In this document: positions 1 through 13,070 of the stretch, in pieces
Numbering within the stretch: position 1 is the stretch's first letter
Layout of the letters: the number at the start of each line of letters is the position of its first letter
Assembly: GCA_021292105.1 (NCBI GenBank)
Contig: CM037868.1
Coordinates: 2,347,721-2,411,720 of the forward strand
Length of the DNA: 64,000 nt
Source of the DNA: Anadara kagoshimensis
Lineage: Eukaryota; Mollusca; Bivalvia; Arcoida; Arcidae
Reading direction: 5' to 3'
Made by a program: the position numbers and the translations under genes
Notes under the pieces: generated by a model
Database searches by the model: none
Seen by the model: the letters and a program-made list of their open reading frames with translations, nothing else
What the model was told of the DNA's origin: nothing

Positions 1-365
1 CTAAGAAAATCTCATAATTCAACGAAACCTAGATCTCGTCATATTTACCAGACCAACTATCTCCCCTACAACTAAGGGCACTGATATGTGAAAAAAATAT
101 GTCACAATACCATAAATTAAGAAAATACAAAGAATCGAAGAAGACAAATGCTTTGCTTTTGAAAAAGTTATATTAAATTTATCTGATTTCATCTTTTTTC
201 CCTTATAGATAAGGATCGAAATTCATGGAAAATGCATCATTTTTGTTTATTTTCAAAATTTCCTGGTGGAGCATGCCCCCATACCCCCTAGAAAAACGCG
301 CTTTTGGTGAATTTTCAAGTTTACAGTGTGTACTTTACCAACATGCTAAGCTAAGCCCCTGTCTT

Positions 366-632
366 ACAAATAATTTATTTGGCACTGGGCCAAGTGTGAA
401 TAAAATTCCACTAGTCGCTAGGCTGTCTCAACTTGATCAGGATGAGTGCCCCCACCCCCACCCCCCAAGATTATAAAAAAAATTACATAATGATGCACAA
501 AAAAGACGAAAACAGGCTTCCCCATGCCAAAATAATTAATACATGAAAAACAAATTCAAGATGGCATTGACAAATAATCTAATTGGCACTGGGCCAAGGT
601 CACTGGGCTGTTTCAACTTGATCAGGATGCAG
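366..632. repeat. Two diverged copies of a short repeat
   Basis: Positions 366-446 and 570-632 share 'acaaataat', 'ttggcactgggccaag' and 'caacttgatcaggatg', with insertions between them. I do not recognise the family. Confidence 0.6.
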
Positions 633-651
633 GATGAGAAGTGTTCCAGTA

Positions 652-745
652 TGGTGGTAAAAAGCCGATGCTGCTATTATAACTCCTACAGGACCGGGAT
701 GGAACTCAGGGCTTCCCACATCTTCCAACTGAGCTACCTAGATCT
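652..745 (-). repeat. tRNA-derived SINE head
   Basis: On the minus strand this reads TAGGTAGCTCAGTTGGAAG (A-box like) followed by GAGTTCCATCCCGGTCC (B-box like). No complete cloverleaf or 3' tRNA end is present, so it is a SINE relic rather than a tRNA gene. Confidence 0.6.
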
Positions 746-784
746 CATCATTCTATATTCCTGATTTTTTTTTATTTTTTTATT

Positions 785-985
785 TTTCCCCCACAATCCC
801 ACACAAAGTCCCTCTGATGGACTTTATATGGCCCACAATTGCCAGTCCATCAATTCAAAGGAACACACTGGCACCAAACTGTAACAGGAAGGAGAAAAAT
901 ATAGGGTCGTACAGAGGATTGAACCCCCAACCTCTCGCACTATAGACGAGTACTCTACCAACTGAGCTACCCAGACAGAACAGCT
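785..985 (-). repeat. tRNA-derived SINE, same family as 36516-36660
   Basis: The minus strand reads GTCTGGGTAGCTCAGTTGG, then AGAGTACTCGTCTATAGTGC, then GGGGGTTCAATCCTC: internal A and B promoter boxes. The body contains the 'ttcctgttaca' segment shared with the plus-strand copy at 36.5 kb, which identifies one dispersed family. Confidence 0.7.
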
Positions 986-1205
986 AAAGTATCACGCCTA
1001 GTAATCGCATTTTTGAACGTCAATAAAACTGACAGAGTATTCACAGTTTGCATACTTTCTCCCAATGTAAAAATATTTGGAAAATGCAATACTAAATGGG
1101 TTAAATTTCTACCTTTCTGTTACAAAAAAAATCATTTAAAAAACTTTTGACATTCATTTTATTCAAATATTTTACCTCCGTAAAACCGTAAATAATACAC
1201 GTTTT

Positions 1206-1228
1206 ATATATATATATATATATATATG
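1206..1228. repeat. (TA)n microsatellite
   Basis: About eleven TA dinucleotides in a row. Similar tracts lie at 33600-33611 and 37290-37311. Confidence 0.9.
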
Positions 1229-1691
1229 TTTATTATATAATTAATAAATTCCATCTTTATGATTGGCTAAAACGGTAACACGTGACCATTGGATCTCACA
1301 TCATATACCACGGATTTTCCAGTGAATATCAAATTCGGTGTACGTCATCGATTTTTGTTGACGTTCTCGGTAAAATGATTAGAACGTCATCAATTAAGTG
1401 TACGCAAGTGATTGTGTCTTGTTATTTTTTTCATAGAACGTTGACGTTATGGCATTATCAATTTACAATGTAGTGTGTAATTGATTGTGTCTCATCCGGA
1501 ATGTCATTTATTTTTTCATAGAATCAGACTTAAAAAGTCAGATTGAGCTAACTAATGCGGGATGATTTTAGTGTGATCAACCAGGGTGGACGGAAATCTA
1601 ACATCGGTAAAATAGTTAGATTGCCTGGTCAAGGTTTGATAAAACATTGTCAACCGAAGTGCCACAGTGGCTAAATTATATAATAAAACAG

Positions 1692-1825
1692 TTATGGACT
1701 TTTTAGTGGTTGTATATGGTGTGATATTCACCGGAAAAATAAATATTGACCTCGGCTGTCGCCTCGATCAATATTTATTTTTCCGGTGAATATCACACCA
1801 TATACAACCACTAAAAAGTCCATAA
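1692..1825. mobile_element. Hairpin MITE with 58-bp perfect arms
   Basis: Positions 1692-1749 and 1768-1825 are exact reverse complements with an 18-nt spacer (cctcggctgtcgcctcga). No coding capacity. It is best read as a foldback or MITE relic. Confidence 0.85.
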
Positions 1826-3687
1826 TTGTATAATATGTAAAAAAAAAAGTGATAATAATAATCATAACAATGCCACTATTACCAAAAAGTGGGTTATAGC
1901 TAAATATAATGTACGCAGTTTCAAAAGTGATAATTTATAAAAGTAATAAATTTACCCGAATTTGGGAGCTTCCGTTTTTTAATTTATTTGCGCAATTGAA
2001 AAGTGCCCAAACTCTTTATTTAAAAACGTTAGTTGTCTATTATTTACTCAATATTTAGAAAATAAAATAATCTTTGATTTTAGATTTACTAATAATATCA
2101 AGCAATGCAAATAGTTACCCACAAAATTATCACGCTTGAAAACTGCGACGAGAAACCCACGTGATGACATGAGCTACTTCTGATCTTTTTTTTTTCTTTT
2201 TTTTTTTAAAAAAATGGCTTCAAGCATATTTTTACATGAATTATTTTGTAAAAAATCAAAAGAAGCACATGACAGCAGTATAATAAACAAATGTACTTAC
2301 CTTACACAGAGATGTCTTGTAAGTTGTAGATTTATCAAATCTGCATAACACCACGCGGTATCCGTTATGTTGATTGCACTGCTAAATCCAGTATCAAACA
2401 CTGTCATGAATTAACTGAATCACCAATAAACTGCTATATAAATCCAATATGAAACACATGAATTTGACGAATCATTAATAAACAGCTAAATCCAAATGCA
2501 CTACGTGAATACTACAAGTCACAACTTTATCCGACTTCGTACCCAGCCCGCACCTGGTTGAATGACGCTGCAGGTTACATCCCTGAATACACAATCACGT
2601 GATGCAGCTTCTCCTAATTGGCTGATGTTTTTAGGGGTACTGAAAGGGAAATTCAAAGATCTATTAACTGTCTTTAGATTTTGAACTTATCAGTAAATTA
2701 TACAAAAAAATAATAATTTCATTAAATTAAATTGAAATAAAATTGAAATTTAAAAAATGTAATTATAAAGAAAACAACTCTGAATTCACTTTTGATAATA
2801 TTTGAAATTATAAATTTTATTTGGCACTGTTAGGGCCTCCGCCAAGATGATTGAAGAAATTTCAGGGGCGTAGCTGGGTCCCAGATATCATGTGTCTGTG
2901 CATGAGGCGGAAGGCGCCTATGGGGGGTGCAAAAGGAGCATTTAGTTCTAAATAAAAGTCACGGATCCATTGTATGAGACCTTTGAAAAAAGATGCACAT
3001 GTCACAGTAGGGCGTGACACACTAAAACACTCAATACACATTGTTCTACACGCACTGCAAAGGTTAAACTGTCTCTACAACAATAGCTAGTGACGTCTCA
3101 ATATAAGTGAAATTGCCTTGACTGGGACGTAAACTCATTCAATCGATCAATCCTTGAATATGTATACTAAGCATGTCATTGTTTTAAGTTTGAAAACAGA
3201 AAATATCCCGACTACTTCAATTTTATTGTTATAATTTACTTGTTCATGGTAAAATGTGGTGCCCCGAAAGCTATAACCCTATTAGTCATTGCAAATCAAA
3301 TCAATGGAAAGACTACGGACGTCTGAAATCACTCGTCGTGATCTGATCACCTCCAATCAAACCGGAGATGGTAAATATTTGGTCTAATTTTTATGCCCTG
3401 TTCAGCTAAGCCTTAGGCTTAATAACTAGTGGTTTAAAAACCCATGCAGTAGAAACATTGGAAAAACTTGTATTAATTGAATTTATTAAAATAATTCTTA
3501 ATACAAGTACATCAATATTTTTGTCAAATAATGTGTAGGCACGTGCCTTTTGGTCTAAAGGTAGTTACCCCACTAAGAATTAAAAAAAAATGAGCGAGAG
3601 ATGATTCTAATACCAAGGATTTTTGTATAATAATTTTAAAAAATCTGACATTGTATGACTGAGTTTATACCATTTATTTCACTTTCA

Positions 3688-3838
3688 GTGGCGTAGCTAG
3701 AGGAAAATGACATTTGAGATGACGAAGTGCTAGGGGGTCCGGGGGCATTCTCCCTCGGACATTTTTCTAGCCGCGAATAGCTGCAATAATGCTGATGCGG
3801 CTTTAAACAATAACTCACTCACTCACTCACTCCCTCGA
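3688..3838 (+). repeat. SINE 3' portion with CTCACTCA tail
   Basis: Begins near 'gtggcgtagctag' and ends with 'cgcgaatagctgcaataa', 'tgctgatgcggctttaaa' and (ctca)n. The same 3' segment ends the SINE at 4931-5307 and appears reversed at 12918-13070, which is the shared-tail pattern of SINEs that borrow one LINE's machinery. Confidence 0.65.
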
Positions 3839-3913
3839 AAAAATGTTTCCAACAAGCTACGAGACGCATTCTCCTGCCCCATGGAAGGTAAAGTTGTCCA
3901 CTGTATATACATG

Positions 3914-4101
3914 TACAGTAAAACCTCGATTCATCGCCACTATTTGTTCAGTCAAATTTTGGCGTTATAAAGGGGTTTGGCGATAAATCGAGGGAGGTGA
4001 ATAAAGAAAAACATAAACAAAATGGATTTTGGGACTTCAAAATAGTGTGGCGATAAGCGAGGTGGCAAAGTTTTCGAGGGGCATTATAACGAGGTTTTGT
4101 A
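3914..4101. mobile_element. pogo/Tigger-like MITE, ~188 bp
   Basis: Terminal inverted repeats start TACAGTAAAACCTCGAT and end ATAACGAGGTTTTGTA, flanked by TA. The body carries 'gggacttcaaaatagtgtgg' and 'aaaggggtttggcgataa'. Related copies lie at 27144-27553 and 28067-28257, with eroded ones at 17632-17800 and 46570-46795. The TIR style and TA target fit pogo-like elements; there is no transposase. Confidence 0.75.
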
Positions 4102-4449
4102 CCTAAAAATGTAACATTTTTTCATAATTATGTTGAAATAAATCGTGTATTGTTAGTCCAAATTATGATAGTCATGTAACACTTTTTGTAGGCCTATGTT
4201 ACTATTTTAGATATATTTAAAAAATAAAGGATATCAATTTTATCCTGAAACGACCGTCTAGTCCTGCAAAACAGCTTTAGTAACAATAGAAAATTGTAGC
4301 TAAATAGTAAAAGGAAATAGCATAGTATTAGCCACCAAGAACGCACAACAACTAAGTTCACATGGTCAAAAAAAAAAAAAAAAAAAAAAAAAAAACCAAA
4401 CCTGATGTCGTAAACACAAACCAATGCCTGATTATAAAACTCCCAACTT

Positions 4450-4674
4450 TAGACGGGCACTGGAGAAATGAAAGTCACGGTTCTTTCGGATGGGAACTTA
4501 AAATAAACGAGGCCCCATGTCTAGGTAGGCTTAGCACGCTAATGAAACCTGCTGTATAATGCCATCAGCGCAATGCACAGGCAAAATTTCTGCACCTTCG
4601 CCTATAGCTGGCGATGTCTCGATATAAGTGAAATATTCTTGACTGGAACGTTAAACACCATTACTCACTCACTC
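4450..4674 (+). repeat. SINE family A, 5'-truncated copy
   Basis: Shares 'cggttctttcggatggga', 'cttcgcctatagctggcgat' and the tail 'ccattactcactcactc' with the longer copy at 43983-44287. It is preceded by an oligo(A) tract at 4367-4395. Confidence 0.7.
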
Positions 4675-4930
4675 TTAACATAAGTAGGATTATAAGGATA
4701 TCTTTAAATTAAAAGTACATCAACCACATCACTGGATCTCATGCCAGAATGTCCGACCGTCTTAAGCCGCGGGAGTTGGATATCCAGCGGTTAAGTATAT
4801 GTATGGCTTGTGTTTGTTCAATCATTCTTCTATATTATTTGTGTTTTGTGTTGGTTTTTTACGATATGCCTATTCATTGCCATGTTCATATAAGTATATT
4901 TTACTCAGTATATCATCTACTATCTGCAGA

Positions 4931-5307
4931 GGCCGCGGTGGCCTAATGGATAAGACGTCAGTCTTCAAATCCAGGTTCTCTCACCGCTGTGAGTTCGAGT
5001 CCCACTCGGACCACATGTGGGGAAAGTGAATTTTCCTTGGCCTTTACTGATTCACATGGTATCAGTATAATGGACTGGGGGAGTGGTACGCTTGTCTGTG
5101 TCGTACTGACTCTGTGAGCTAGCACGTTAAAGTCGCCATGAGTGCGCGCTAGTACAAGGCAGACCATACAACACACTCGCACTTCACATGCATACACAAA
5201 ATTGTTCATAGATTAATCCATAGAGATTAATAAAATAGTTCTCGTCGCGAATAGCTGAAAAATTGCTGATGCGACGTTAAGCAACATTCAACCAACCAAC
5301 CAACCAA
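4931..5307 (+). repeat. tRNA-Arg-like SINE, near full length (~375 bp)
   Basis: The head GGCCGCGGTGGCCTAATGG looks like tRNA-Arg, with a B box GTGAGTTCGAGTCCCACTC. The body ends with 'gcgaatagctgaaaaattgc', 'tgatgcgacgttaagcaa' and an (aacc)n tail. The anticodon arm is degenerate and there is extra sequence after the T arm, so it is a SINE and not a tRNA gene. Confidence 0.8.
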
Positions 5308-5347
5308 TCATCTACTATCTGCGCTATATATCATACAACTATTTACT

Positions 5348-5480
5348 ATGTATGAGGTCAATATGATGAAATGAGAACCCGAGCCTTGACCTTCAAGGTG
5401 GTCTTAGCCGACTGGGGCCGTAGGTCGAAGTCTGGTCAGACCACCGAGAGAACTCATTTCACCATATTGACCTCATACAT
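5348..5480. mobile_element. Hairpin MITE (~133 bp)
   Basis: The ends 'atgtatgaggtcaatatg' and 'catattgacctcatacat' are reverse complements and extend with a few mismatches to about 28 bp (gatgaaatgag / ctcatttcacc). The middle is also GC-richer and partly self-complementary. Confidence 0.75.
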
Positions 5481-7670
5481 CGTCAATAACTCTTTTATTA
5501 TACTGAATCCTTTCGAACTGTTAACTTAGTGTTATAAGAGTAAAATTATAAGAATATAAAGAAGAAAAAATCAGCTGTTTTGTGTCAGCAAATGACCTCG
5601 ATAGTTGCCCATCTGTCAAACATCGTGTTACGTTTAACAAATGGCTAAAACAAGTCTTGTCCCATCAAGGTAGCTGACATTTTGATATGACACATCCAAT
5701 CGCTTCATTCAAAACTATGTTCTGATTGGCTAATACGTATTCACGTGTTACGGGGTTTATACGCATTTTTTTCTCATTTCCTTACCAATATACGTCACAT
5801 AATATCCCATTGAACAAATATCCAAAACATTTTGAGTTTTTAGATTTTTGACCAAAAATCTAATCAGTAAAATATCCAACATAGTTTCAAGTGTTTAAGT
5901 TTTTGAATTTTTAAATTATTGACCAACGCTGATTTGTTTGTAACTCGGGGGCTCAGTTAGAAAAGTGTCACCTGCAATTCACTGCTTGCACTAGTTTTTT
6001 ACATTATTTATTCAAATGAAGGTCATGGGTTCAAACGTCAAGGTCACAGATATATTAAGAATACTGAAATGACCTTATTGGGGTTTTTTTTTTACCTTTC
6101 GTACCTTTCCTTTTTACTATTTCATCTGTTTATAAATATACTGCAGCTAGACCTTAGATATTTCAGATGTAGCATTCTTAGGACAAATTATAATTAATTT
6201 TCAAATACCCATGCAGATTGGCCCTATCTGCTGAAAATTTGGATGTTCTCTTTAATTAATGTAGTTGACCATTGTACCTCTGCACGAGATGTGAGACTAT
6301 CTTCCCACTATCGTAGCATATGCTCTACCGCTTAACAACTTAGACAGTCTGAAGAAATTGAGAAAATAGTGTTTCTTCTGATATAAATTTTAGATCACCT
6401 GGACGAAAGACTATTTTAATAATATTAACCAATTGATTTCAATAAAAGTGATATACATAATGTGAATCATATCATTTAGTGCCTCGACTTTGTTAGAGGA
6501 AGTTCTGTTGGTTTTCATGTTCACTTTACTTTTGAACATATATACGGTTTTGGATAAAAGTATTACACATGAGAAAATGAGGACGATTTCGAAAGTTAAC
6601 ATATAAACCTAATAATGTGGTGTCTCCTGTGTGGGAACGGTAAAACTGGTTGAATCATTCTTTTAAAACCAGGTTTTGGAGTTTTAGTACTGATTTCAAA
6701 CTTTCAGTTCTTTGATTTTTACAGTAGTTATTGCCCTTTGATCATAACATTCGTGATATTTGAAATCGTATGCAATTTTCCTCAAAAATAGGTTACATTT
6801 TTATCGTGTTTAGTTTCTATAAGTCATAACATTAAAACATTCTTTTTAGGACAATAACTTAAGAAATATGTGACAAATTTTAATTATATTTAGTATGTAG
6901 CTTTATTGTATGAAAATGAATGTTGGGTTCGATTTCCATAATATCATTTTATTTTTATAGGAGTTATTGCCCTTAGATCATAAAATTTAAAAAGCAAAGC
7001 TCATGGCATAGGCATTTGGTATCTGTGGTGTCATAAGCATGCAGTTTCTTAATTTCATGAATTTTCAATGAAAAATAGGTCAAACATTTTTCGTGCTTAG
7101 TTTCTGAGCCGTAAAATTAAGAAATAACGATAAGTTCCTTTGATACAATTTTTCATTTTTATTTTATCTTCTGTATTATTTTTTTTATCAGCACATTATA
7201 ATATTTCAAACAAAGTCGTTGTCTTAAAACACAGTGCACAGTGGCTTGTATTTATGGAATTTGTTTGTCACAAAAACGAGATGGCTGGTCTGCTGATGGT
7301 GGGTCTGCGGGTGGTATTAGTCTCCTCTAGAGACAGCTCTAGTCATCATTGTACCAGCAATTGTTATTTTTGCAACGGACATTTAATAAAATATGCATCT
7401 TATTTAAGTGATAAATCAAGTAATTTCTTGTTTCTTCACACATGGCAGGTATAGCTACAATACAGACCTGTCAAAAGTTTAACACCAAGCTTACCAACTG
7501 GCAGCTTATCTCTAACCCTCTTTAGCTATATCTCAACAGTTTTTCAGCATCTTTTATCTATCTCTCGAAAACTTTTCAAGTCACTATCTATCTCAGTCAC
7601 TCTGCAGCCGAACTTTGACTTCTTTTTCTTATCCAAGTGTTAAACTTTCGACAGACCTGTACTCTAGCTT

Positions 7671-8160
7671 GACAGAAGGTGCTAACACATCTTGAACACC
7701 CAGTCTCACTTCCCTGGAGGAAACTCATGTGTTTAATTTTTTTCCAGTGCAAGTCTTTATATGGAGTGGTTTGTTTGTTAATAGTTTAGACAGAAGGTGC
7801 TTACCCGTCTGGAACACCCAGTCTCACTTCCCTGGAGGAAACTCATGTGTTTAACTTTTTTCCAGTGCAAGTTTTTATATGGAGTGGTTTGTTTGTTAAT
7901 AGTTTAGACAGAATGTGCTTACCCATCTGGAACACCCAGCCTCACTTCCCTGGTGGAAATTCATGTGTTTAATTTTTTTTTCAGTGCAAGTCTTTATCTT
8001 GGGATTGTTAGTTAGACATGGAGTGGTTTGTTTGTTAACAGTTTTTTTATATTAAATATTCTTTATAGTCCATCCTTATGTACAATGTACTTACCCTTCC
8101 GGAACACCCAGCCTCACTTCCCTGGAGGAAATTCATGTGTTTATCCTTGGATTTTTGTTT
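7671..8160. repeat. 118-bp tandem repeat, about four units
   Basis: Units starting gacagaaggtgct at 7671, 7789 and 7907 are exactly 118 bp apart. A diverged fourth begins near 8074. Each contains 'acacccag.ctcacttccct' and 'gtttgtttgttaatag'. A single dispersed relative lies at 38795-38945. Confidence 0.85.
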
Positions 8161-8219
8161 GTGCATGAAGTTGTAATAAGTGTATAATAATTATATACAG
8201 TGTATTTCAATGGATTTGT

Positions 8220-8560
8220 AATGGACAGGTTTATATCCAGTCAAGAATATTTCACTTGTATTGAGACATCACCAGCTATAGGTGAAGTGGCAGAATCTTT
8301 TACCTTTGCAGTGTGCTTAGGGCAAAGTGCAGGGAGGGTTTTTTGACTTGTCATGCCTGCCATGACAGGGGTGGGGGTTATCAGTTTTTAAGGTCATTTT
8401 TGAAGGACACCAAATGACTTTTATTTCTAAATGATGCATGCTTAGCTAAAGAACATTCATTACCTATTCTCAAGCTTTTGTCAGACCTGGCAGGGGTTGG
8501 AACCCATGACCTCCTACAAACCAAGCGATCACTCTACCTAATGAGCTACTGTTGTGGACT
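8220..8560 (-). repeat. SINE family A, long copy
   Basis: Reverse orientation of the 43983-44287 element: the tail side 'tatccagtcaagaatatttc' and 'caccagctataggtgaagtg' comes first, the eroded tRNA-like head 'aatgagctactg' last. Confidence 0.7.
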
Positions 8561-8970
8561 GGAAATGTGGAAACTATTGACTGATTCTTGCAGCCTCATG
8601 TCCAATTCTTACAGCCTTATGTTCAATTCTTGCAGGTGAAAAAATAAACACACAAATACATCAAGTTCCTGCTTGATTGCTAGATGCAGGTCACTTCCGA
8701 AGGACCAAATGACTGTTATTTCTATATGGTGAATGCTTAACTAAAGAAGTATTTTCAAGCTTTGGGCAGACACAGCAGGGTTTGGAACCCATGACTTCCC
8801 ACAAATGAAGCGAGCACTCAAATGAGGTACTGTATTGGTCTAGAAATTTGAAATTATTGACCAATCCTTACAGCCTCATGTGCAATTCTTGCAGGCGATG
8901 AAATAAAAACACAACTACACACTATTTTCTGTTTGATTGCTAGAAGCAGTTTTATTTTTGTCACAATAAC
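8395..8970. repeat. Local duplication of the SINE head and its flank
   Basis: The segment from 'aggtcatttttgaagg' to 'caattcttgcaggtgaaaaaataaa' (8390-8650) recurs, diverged, at 8688-8935. Both include the SINE head and the unrelated flank 'cagcctcatgt.caattctt', so host DNA was duplicated after the insertion. Confidence 0.6.
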
Positions 8971-10270
8971 CTCAGCTTGCAGATTATATAACTTGATGAT
9001 ATCATACAAGAGAAGCTTCTCCTTGAGACAGACTGTAAAGCAAACATTTACATGACTATGATTAACTAATCTAGCTGATGCTATGGCAACCACTTATTTT
9101 AATTTCAACAATGATGATGATGATGACAATGATATGAATCTATGATTAATTAAAAAAATATCAGAAAATTAGAAAAAAAAATAATTCTAAGAAAAATTGT
9201 AAAAAAGTAACAAAATTAATGTTTTAAATTTCTTCAAATTAAAACTATTCCATCATCATCATCAAAAATCTATAATTAAAAAACATCTAACTAAAATTAG
9301 GCCAATTAAGACTACCGGTAAGTGTTAGTGAGTTATAACCCTGTCAAAGTGCCCTAATTAATGAATCAAACAAAAAATAAACAAAATACCAAATTACCAT
9401 TTGTTTTTTGTTTTTTTAACAAAATGGAGGCATAAGTTGACCAAATGAAATACTAATATGAATGTACAAAACAAAACACATTTTGAAATGAACTCAATTA
9501 TAATGCCAAACTAAACAATATGGACAGTCCGGGAAAGATTTTGACTATATAGGTCAAACTTGTGGAAGCAGTTGTGCGTTATGAACACATTGTATTTAAC
9601 AATGACCATGGCCTCAACAAGTCTACAAGTTTCTTCCTTCCTTTTACATCAATCACTAAATTTCATTTCCAGAACCTTTGACAAGCAAACAGAGAAGTTA
9701 TCTCATACTAGGATCTATTACAAGTAGTATTGAAACCAGGGCGGTAAGAGGTGCTGTGTTCCGTCATCACATGCATTATACAACTTGGCCATCATAGACC
9801 ATTATATGAATAAGATGAGATAATTTTCAATCATAAAACTTGTATTATGTCTGTCTGTTCCCTTTTTGTCTCATGAAAAAAATCACACTCAAATAAACCA
9901 AAAGAGAGAAAACAAACTTCAAACTGGCGCCTTTTATAAAATGGAATTCTGATTGCCATCTTTCATTGGAATGTTGATATTTATAATGTTTATTTTCAAC
10001 GATAATTTTACAACTGTTTATTATATAATTCTAAATTACTGTTATGTTATTCAGGCAAACTGTTTATGCAATTTAATGACATTTTTCGTATTTTCAAAGA
10101 TGAAATAAAATCAAATACTTAAGATAACTGATTATGATTTTTCAAGGAGTACAAAAAAAAAAAAAAAAAACAAATATAAATAAACAACTCATGAATTCAG
10201 AAAACTGCTTATTGAAATCAATTGTAGCCGATTACAAGATTGTGACGATGAATATACAAGTCGTGTTTTG

Positions 10271-10499
10271 ATGGGGTTCACCGCTGTACCACATGATACC
10301 CCCTAACGTTTGTGGGAAACACTTATTTCCAATGGATATGGAATCGCATAAAATGACGTCTTTCTGTAAAAAGACATTACTCCGGAAATTTTTCCAAGGA
10401 AACCATGTTATTCCAGGAAATTGTGACGTTAACATTTTTCAAAATTGTTCCACACAAACATTAAGAGGTATTGATCAATGGTACAGCGGCGAACCCCAT
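10271..10499. mobile_element. MITE (~230 bp)
   Basis: The ends 'atggggttcaccgctgtacc' and 'ggtacagcggcgaaccccat' are nearly perfect inverted repeats. Short frames inside on both strands are by-products of the symmetry. A diverged relative occupies 62457-62600. Confidence 0.75.
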
Positions 10500-11459
10500 T
10501 TAATAAGCATCAGATTATTCTTTAAGACTAGTTAATTGCTTGATCCATAAATTATATAAATAATACTGAAACTCATCTAGCAATTATGTTGTGTCTGAAA
10601 TCTGTTCAACCGTAAAATTATCAGAAATGCATTAAGATTAAAAAGATGAAAACATAGCCAAATTGGTTATTCTTCAAAAAAGCAAAACTGGTGAATTCAT
10701 GAAAACTTTAAACCATAAATTCTGATGACATGTATGAAATATCTAGTTAATGAAGATGTCTCTAATGTAGCCATTGAATGGGGAAAAATATGCTTGCAAA
10801 ACCAATTCTTGTATTATATTTGGTGTATACAAACTATAATGTGTGAGGTATCAAGCAAAAACCATACTTATTTTCTTGTGACATTTTGAGAAAAAAGGTA
10901 CAAAATTTGTGGACATTCTTTCCATGTTTACCATACCCATTTGTTTTATGAACGTTTTGAGAAAATGACATTTGAAATTTGTAGACATTGTCTCCACTTT
11001 TAAAACCCCCTGTAGTTATGATGTGATGTAGCATAAAGCACACAAGACGTCAAAATTTGTTTCAATCTTTATGAACGGTAATTTTAAATCTTGAACTTAA
11101 TTTTACAGTTTGGTTTGGATCTAGATTTACCATGTAGTATAAATTGCTCACAATGTCAAAATTTGTTTCGATCTTTATGAACAAACAGAAATTTTGAATC
11201 TTGGATTTTGCAAGTGTCGGCTTGTTAAGTTGCATTGCATTTTGAAATATTAAAAAATTTAGCAGAAAAGTTGCAACATATCTATGGAAATATATGGTAG
11301 TTTTATAGTTCCATATACATCCATAAATCCCGATATAGTTTTAGTTGAAACAAAATCTACAAATAGGTTGAATGATCCCTGGTTTTGCCTGACGAGTCAC
11401 ACATATAAACTAAGTGCTTCTATTTGCTATCTTCATGTATGTACACTAATATATTCAAT

Positions 11460-11722
11460 AGATATATAGGCAAACAACTTTGACCTGTCCGTTTGACCTT
11501 TCATTTAAATATTTATCACGGACCAAGTACATCTGTGTATAGGAAACACAGGTGTTTATTTTCAATACATCATGAGATATACTCATTTCGTAGAGTACAC
11601 CTGTGCACTGTTTGTGTATTAACTTGGATCTTAACAATACCTATTTATTGTGTGGACCCTCCTATATGAATATTCCTGATGAAAGGTCAAACGGACAGGT
11701 CAATGTTGTTTAGCTATCTATA
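11460..11722. mobile_element. MITE (~260 bp) with TGACCTGTCCG termini
   Basis: 'aacaactttgacctgtccg' at the left matches, inverted, 'cggacaggtcaatgttgtt' at the right; 'tttgacctttcat' and 'atgaaaggtcaaa' extend the symmetry. A diverged copy is at 43120-43352. Confidence 0.75.
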
Positions 11723-12917
11723 CACGTATATTATTGACATAATTATTTACAAATAAATAAATATTACATATGTACCAAACTTTATTACAAGTCTTCCTAC
11801 ATCAATTCAATCGACAAATTTATTTATATAACAAATTTATATACTAAAAAAACAACAAAAATGTAGGAAATATCACATTTTAATCTGGTAAATCTAAGTC
11901 AACCAAATGCTTTAACAATATATGATACAGCCATATTTTTACAAGAGTTTTTAACATCTAGATTTAACAAGAAAACCAACAAGATATCCAATTTTTAAAA
12001 AATTCTACAAATCTACAAAAAAATTAGGTGGGTAGTCTCGGTTTGTAATTTATTATCTAACAACAGAAAAAAATTATTCCTTCGTTGATAAATGGGTGGG
12101 TTTGAAAATCAAGTCACACAAAAGTTTAAGTGAATAAGACAAGGACAATGATTCACATAAGTTATACAAACTATATCACAAAGATGTTGTACAATTTGAA
12201 GTGAGAGAAATGAAGAGGAGTTACCTCAAGAAAAACAAATGTCTGAATTTTGTCTTAAACTTTCTGAATTTATATGATGTTTGTCTGAAAATTTCTGAAT
12301 TTTGACTGAAAAATTCCAAATTTTGTGAAAAGTTCTGAATTGTCTGAAAATTTATGAATTTTACTAAATTTTGTTTGACTGAAAACTATACATTTAACCT
12401 TTTTACATTTTTCAAAAGATTTCGAAAGTTTCAGACAAAATTCAAATAATATGGTTGTAGGAAAATTTCAGATTGAATTTTTTCAGAAATATTGAGACAA
12501 AATTTCGAAATTTTGTTTCATGAGGGGACATCTACAAGACAAGAACAAGGAAAACTACATAAATTTCAATTCACAACCATTGTAACATTGATATTTGCTT
12601 TTATAAACACATACATTTGTATTTTCTTACCGGTATATTGAGTCAACCATTATCCATGATCGAATATACATTACTGCTGAATTAACTACAACTTTGTGAG
12701 TGACAAAACATGAATTAAAAACTTGAAAAAAAAAGTATTTTTGAGAGCAATATTTTATTAAAACAATAAATCAATAAATCAATAAATACACTGTTATGCC
12801 TATTACTTTTATAACCGACTATATCCGAGAATATTTTGATACTGCATTCAGTTGATTGGCAGTAGGAGAGTGATTATCTCCCTTGGCACCAGGGATTATG
12901 TTATTGTTGTTGTTGTA

Positions 12918-13070
12918 ATGTTAAATGTCACATCTACAATTTTTCAGCTATTCGCGATGAGAGCAAATTTTATCAATCTATAAGGACCAATCTAAGAACA
13001 AGTTCATATATGTGTAAGTGTGATTTATGGTCTGTCTTGTACTAGCAAAACACTTAAGGTGACTTTAAGG
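12918..13070 (-). repeat. SINE 3' tail, reverse copy
   Basis: Contains the reverse complement of the 'gcgaatagctgaaaaattg' segment and the upstream 'agtacaagacagaccat' body of the 4931-5307 SINE. The head is missing. Confidence 0.65.

Noticed and set aside
4362-4424. Poly-Lys or poly-Phe frames at the oligo(A) tract
   Set aside because: Produced by the A tract at 4367-4395 in front of a truncated SINE.
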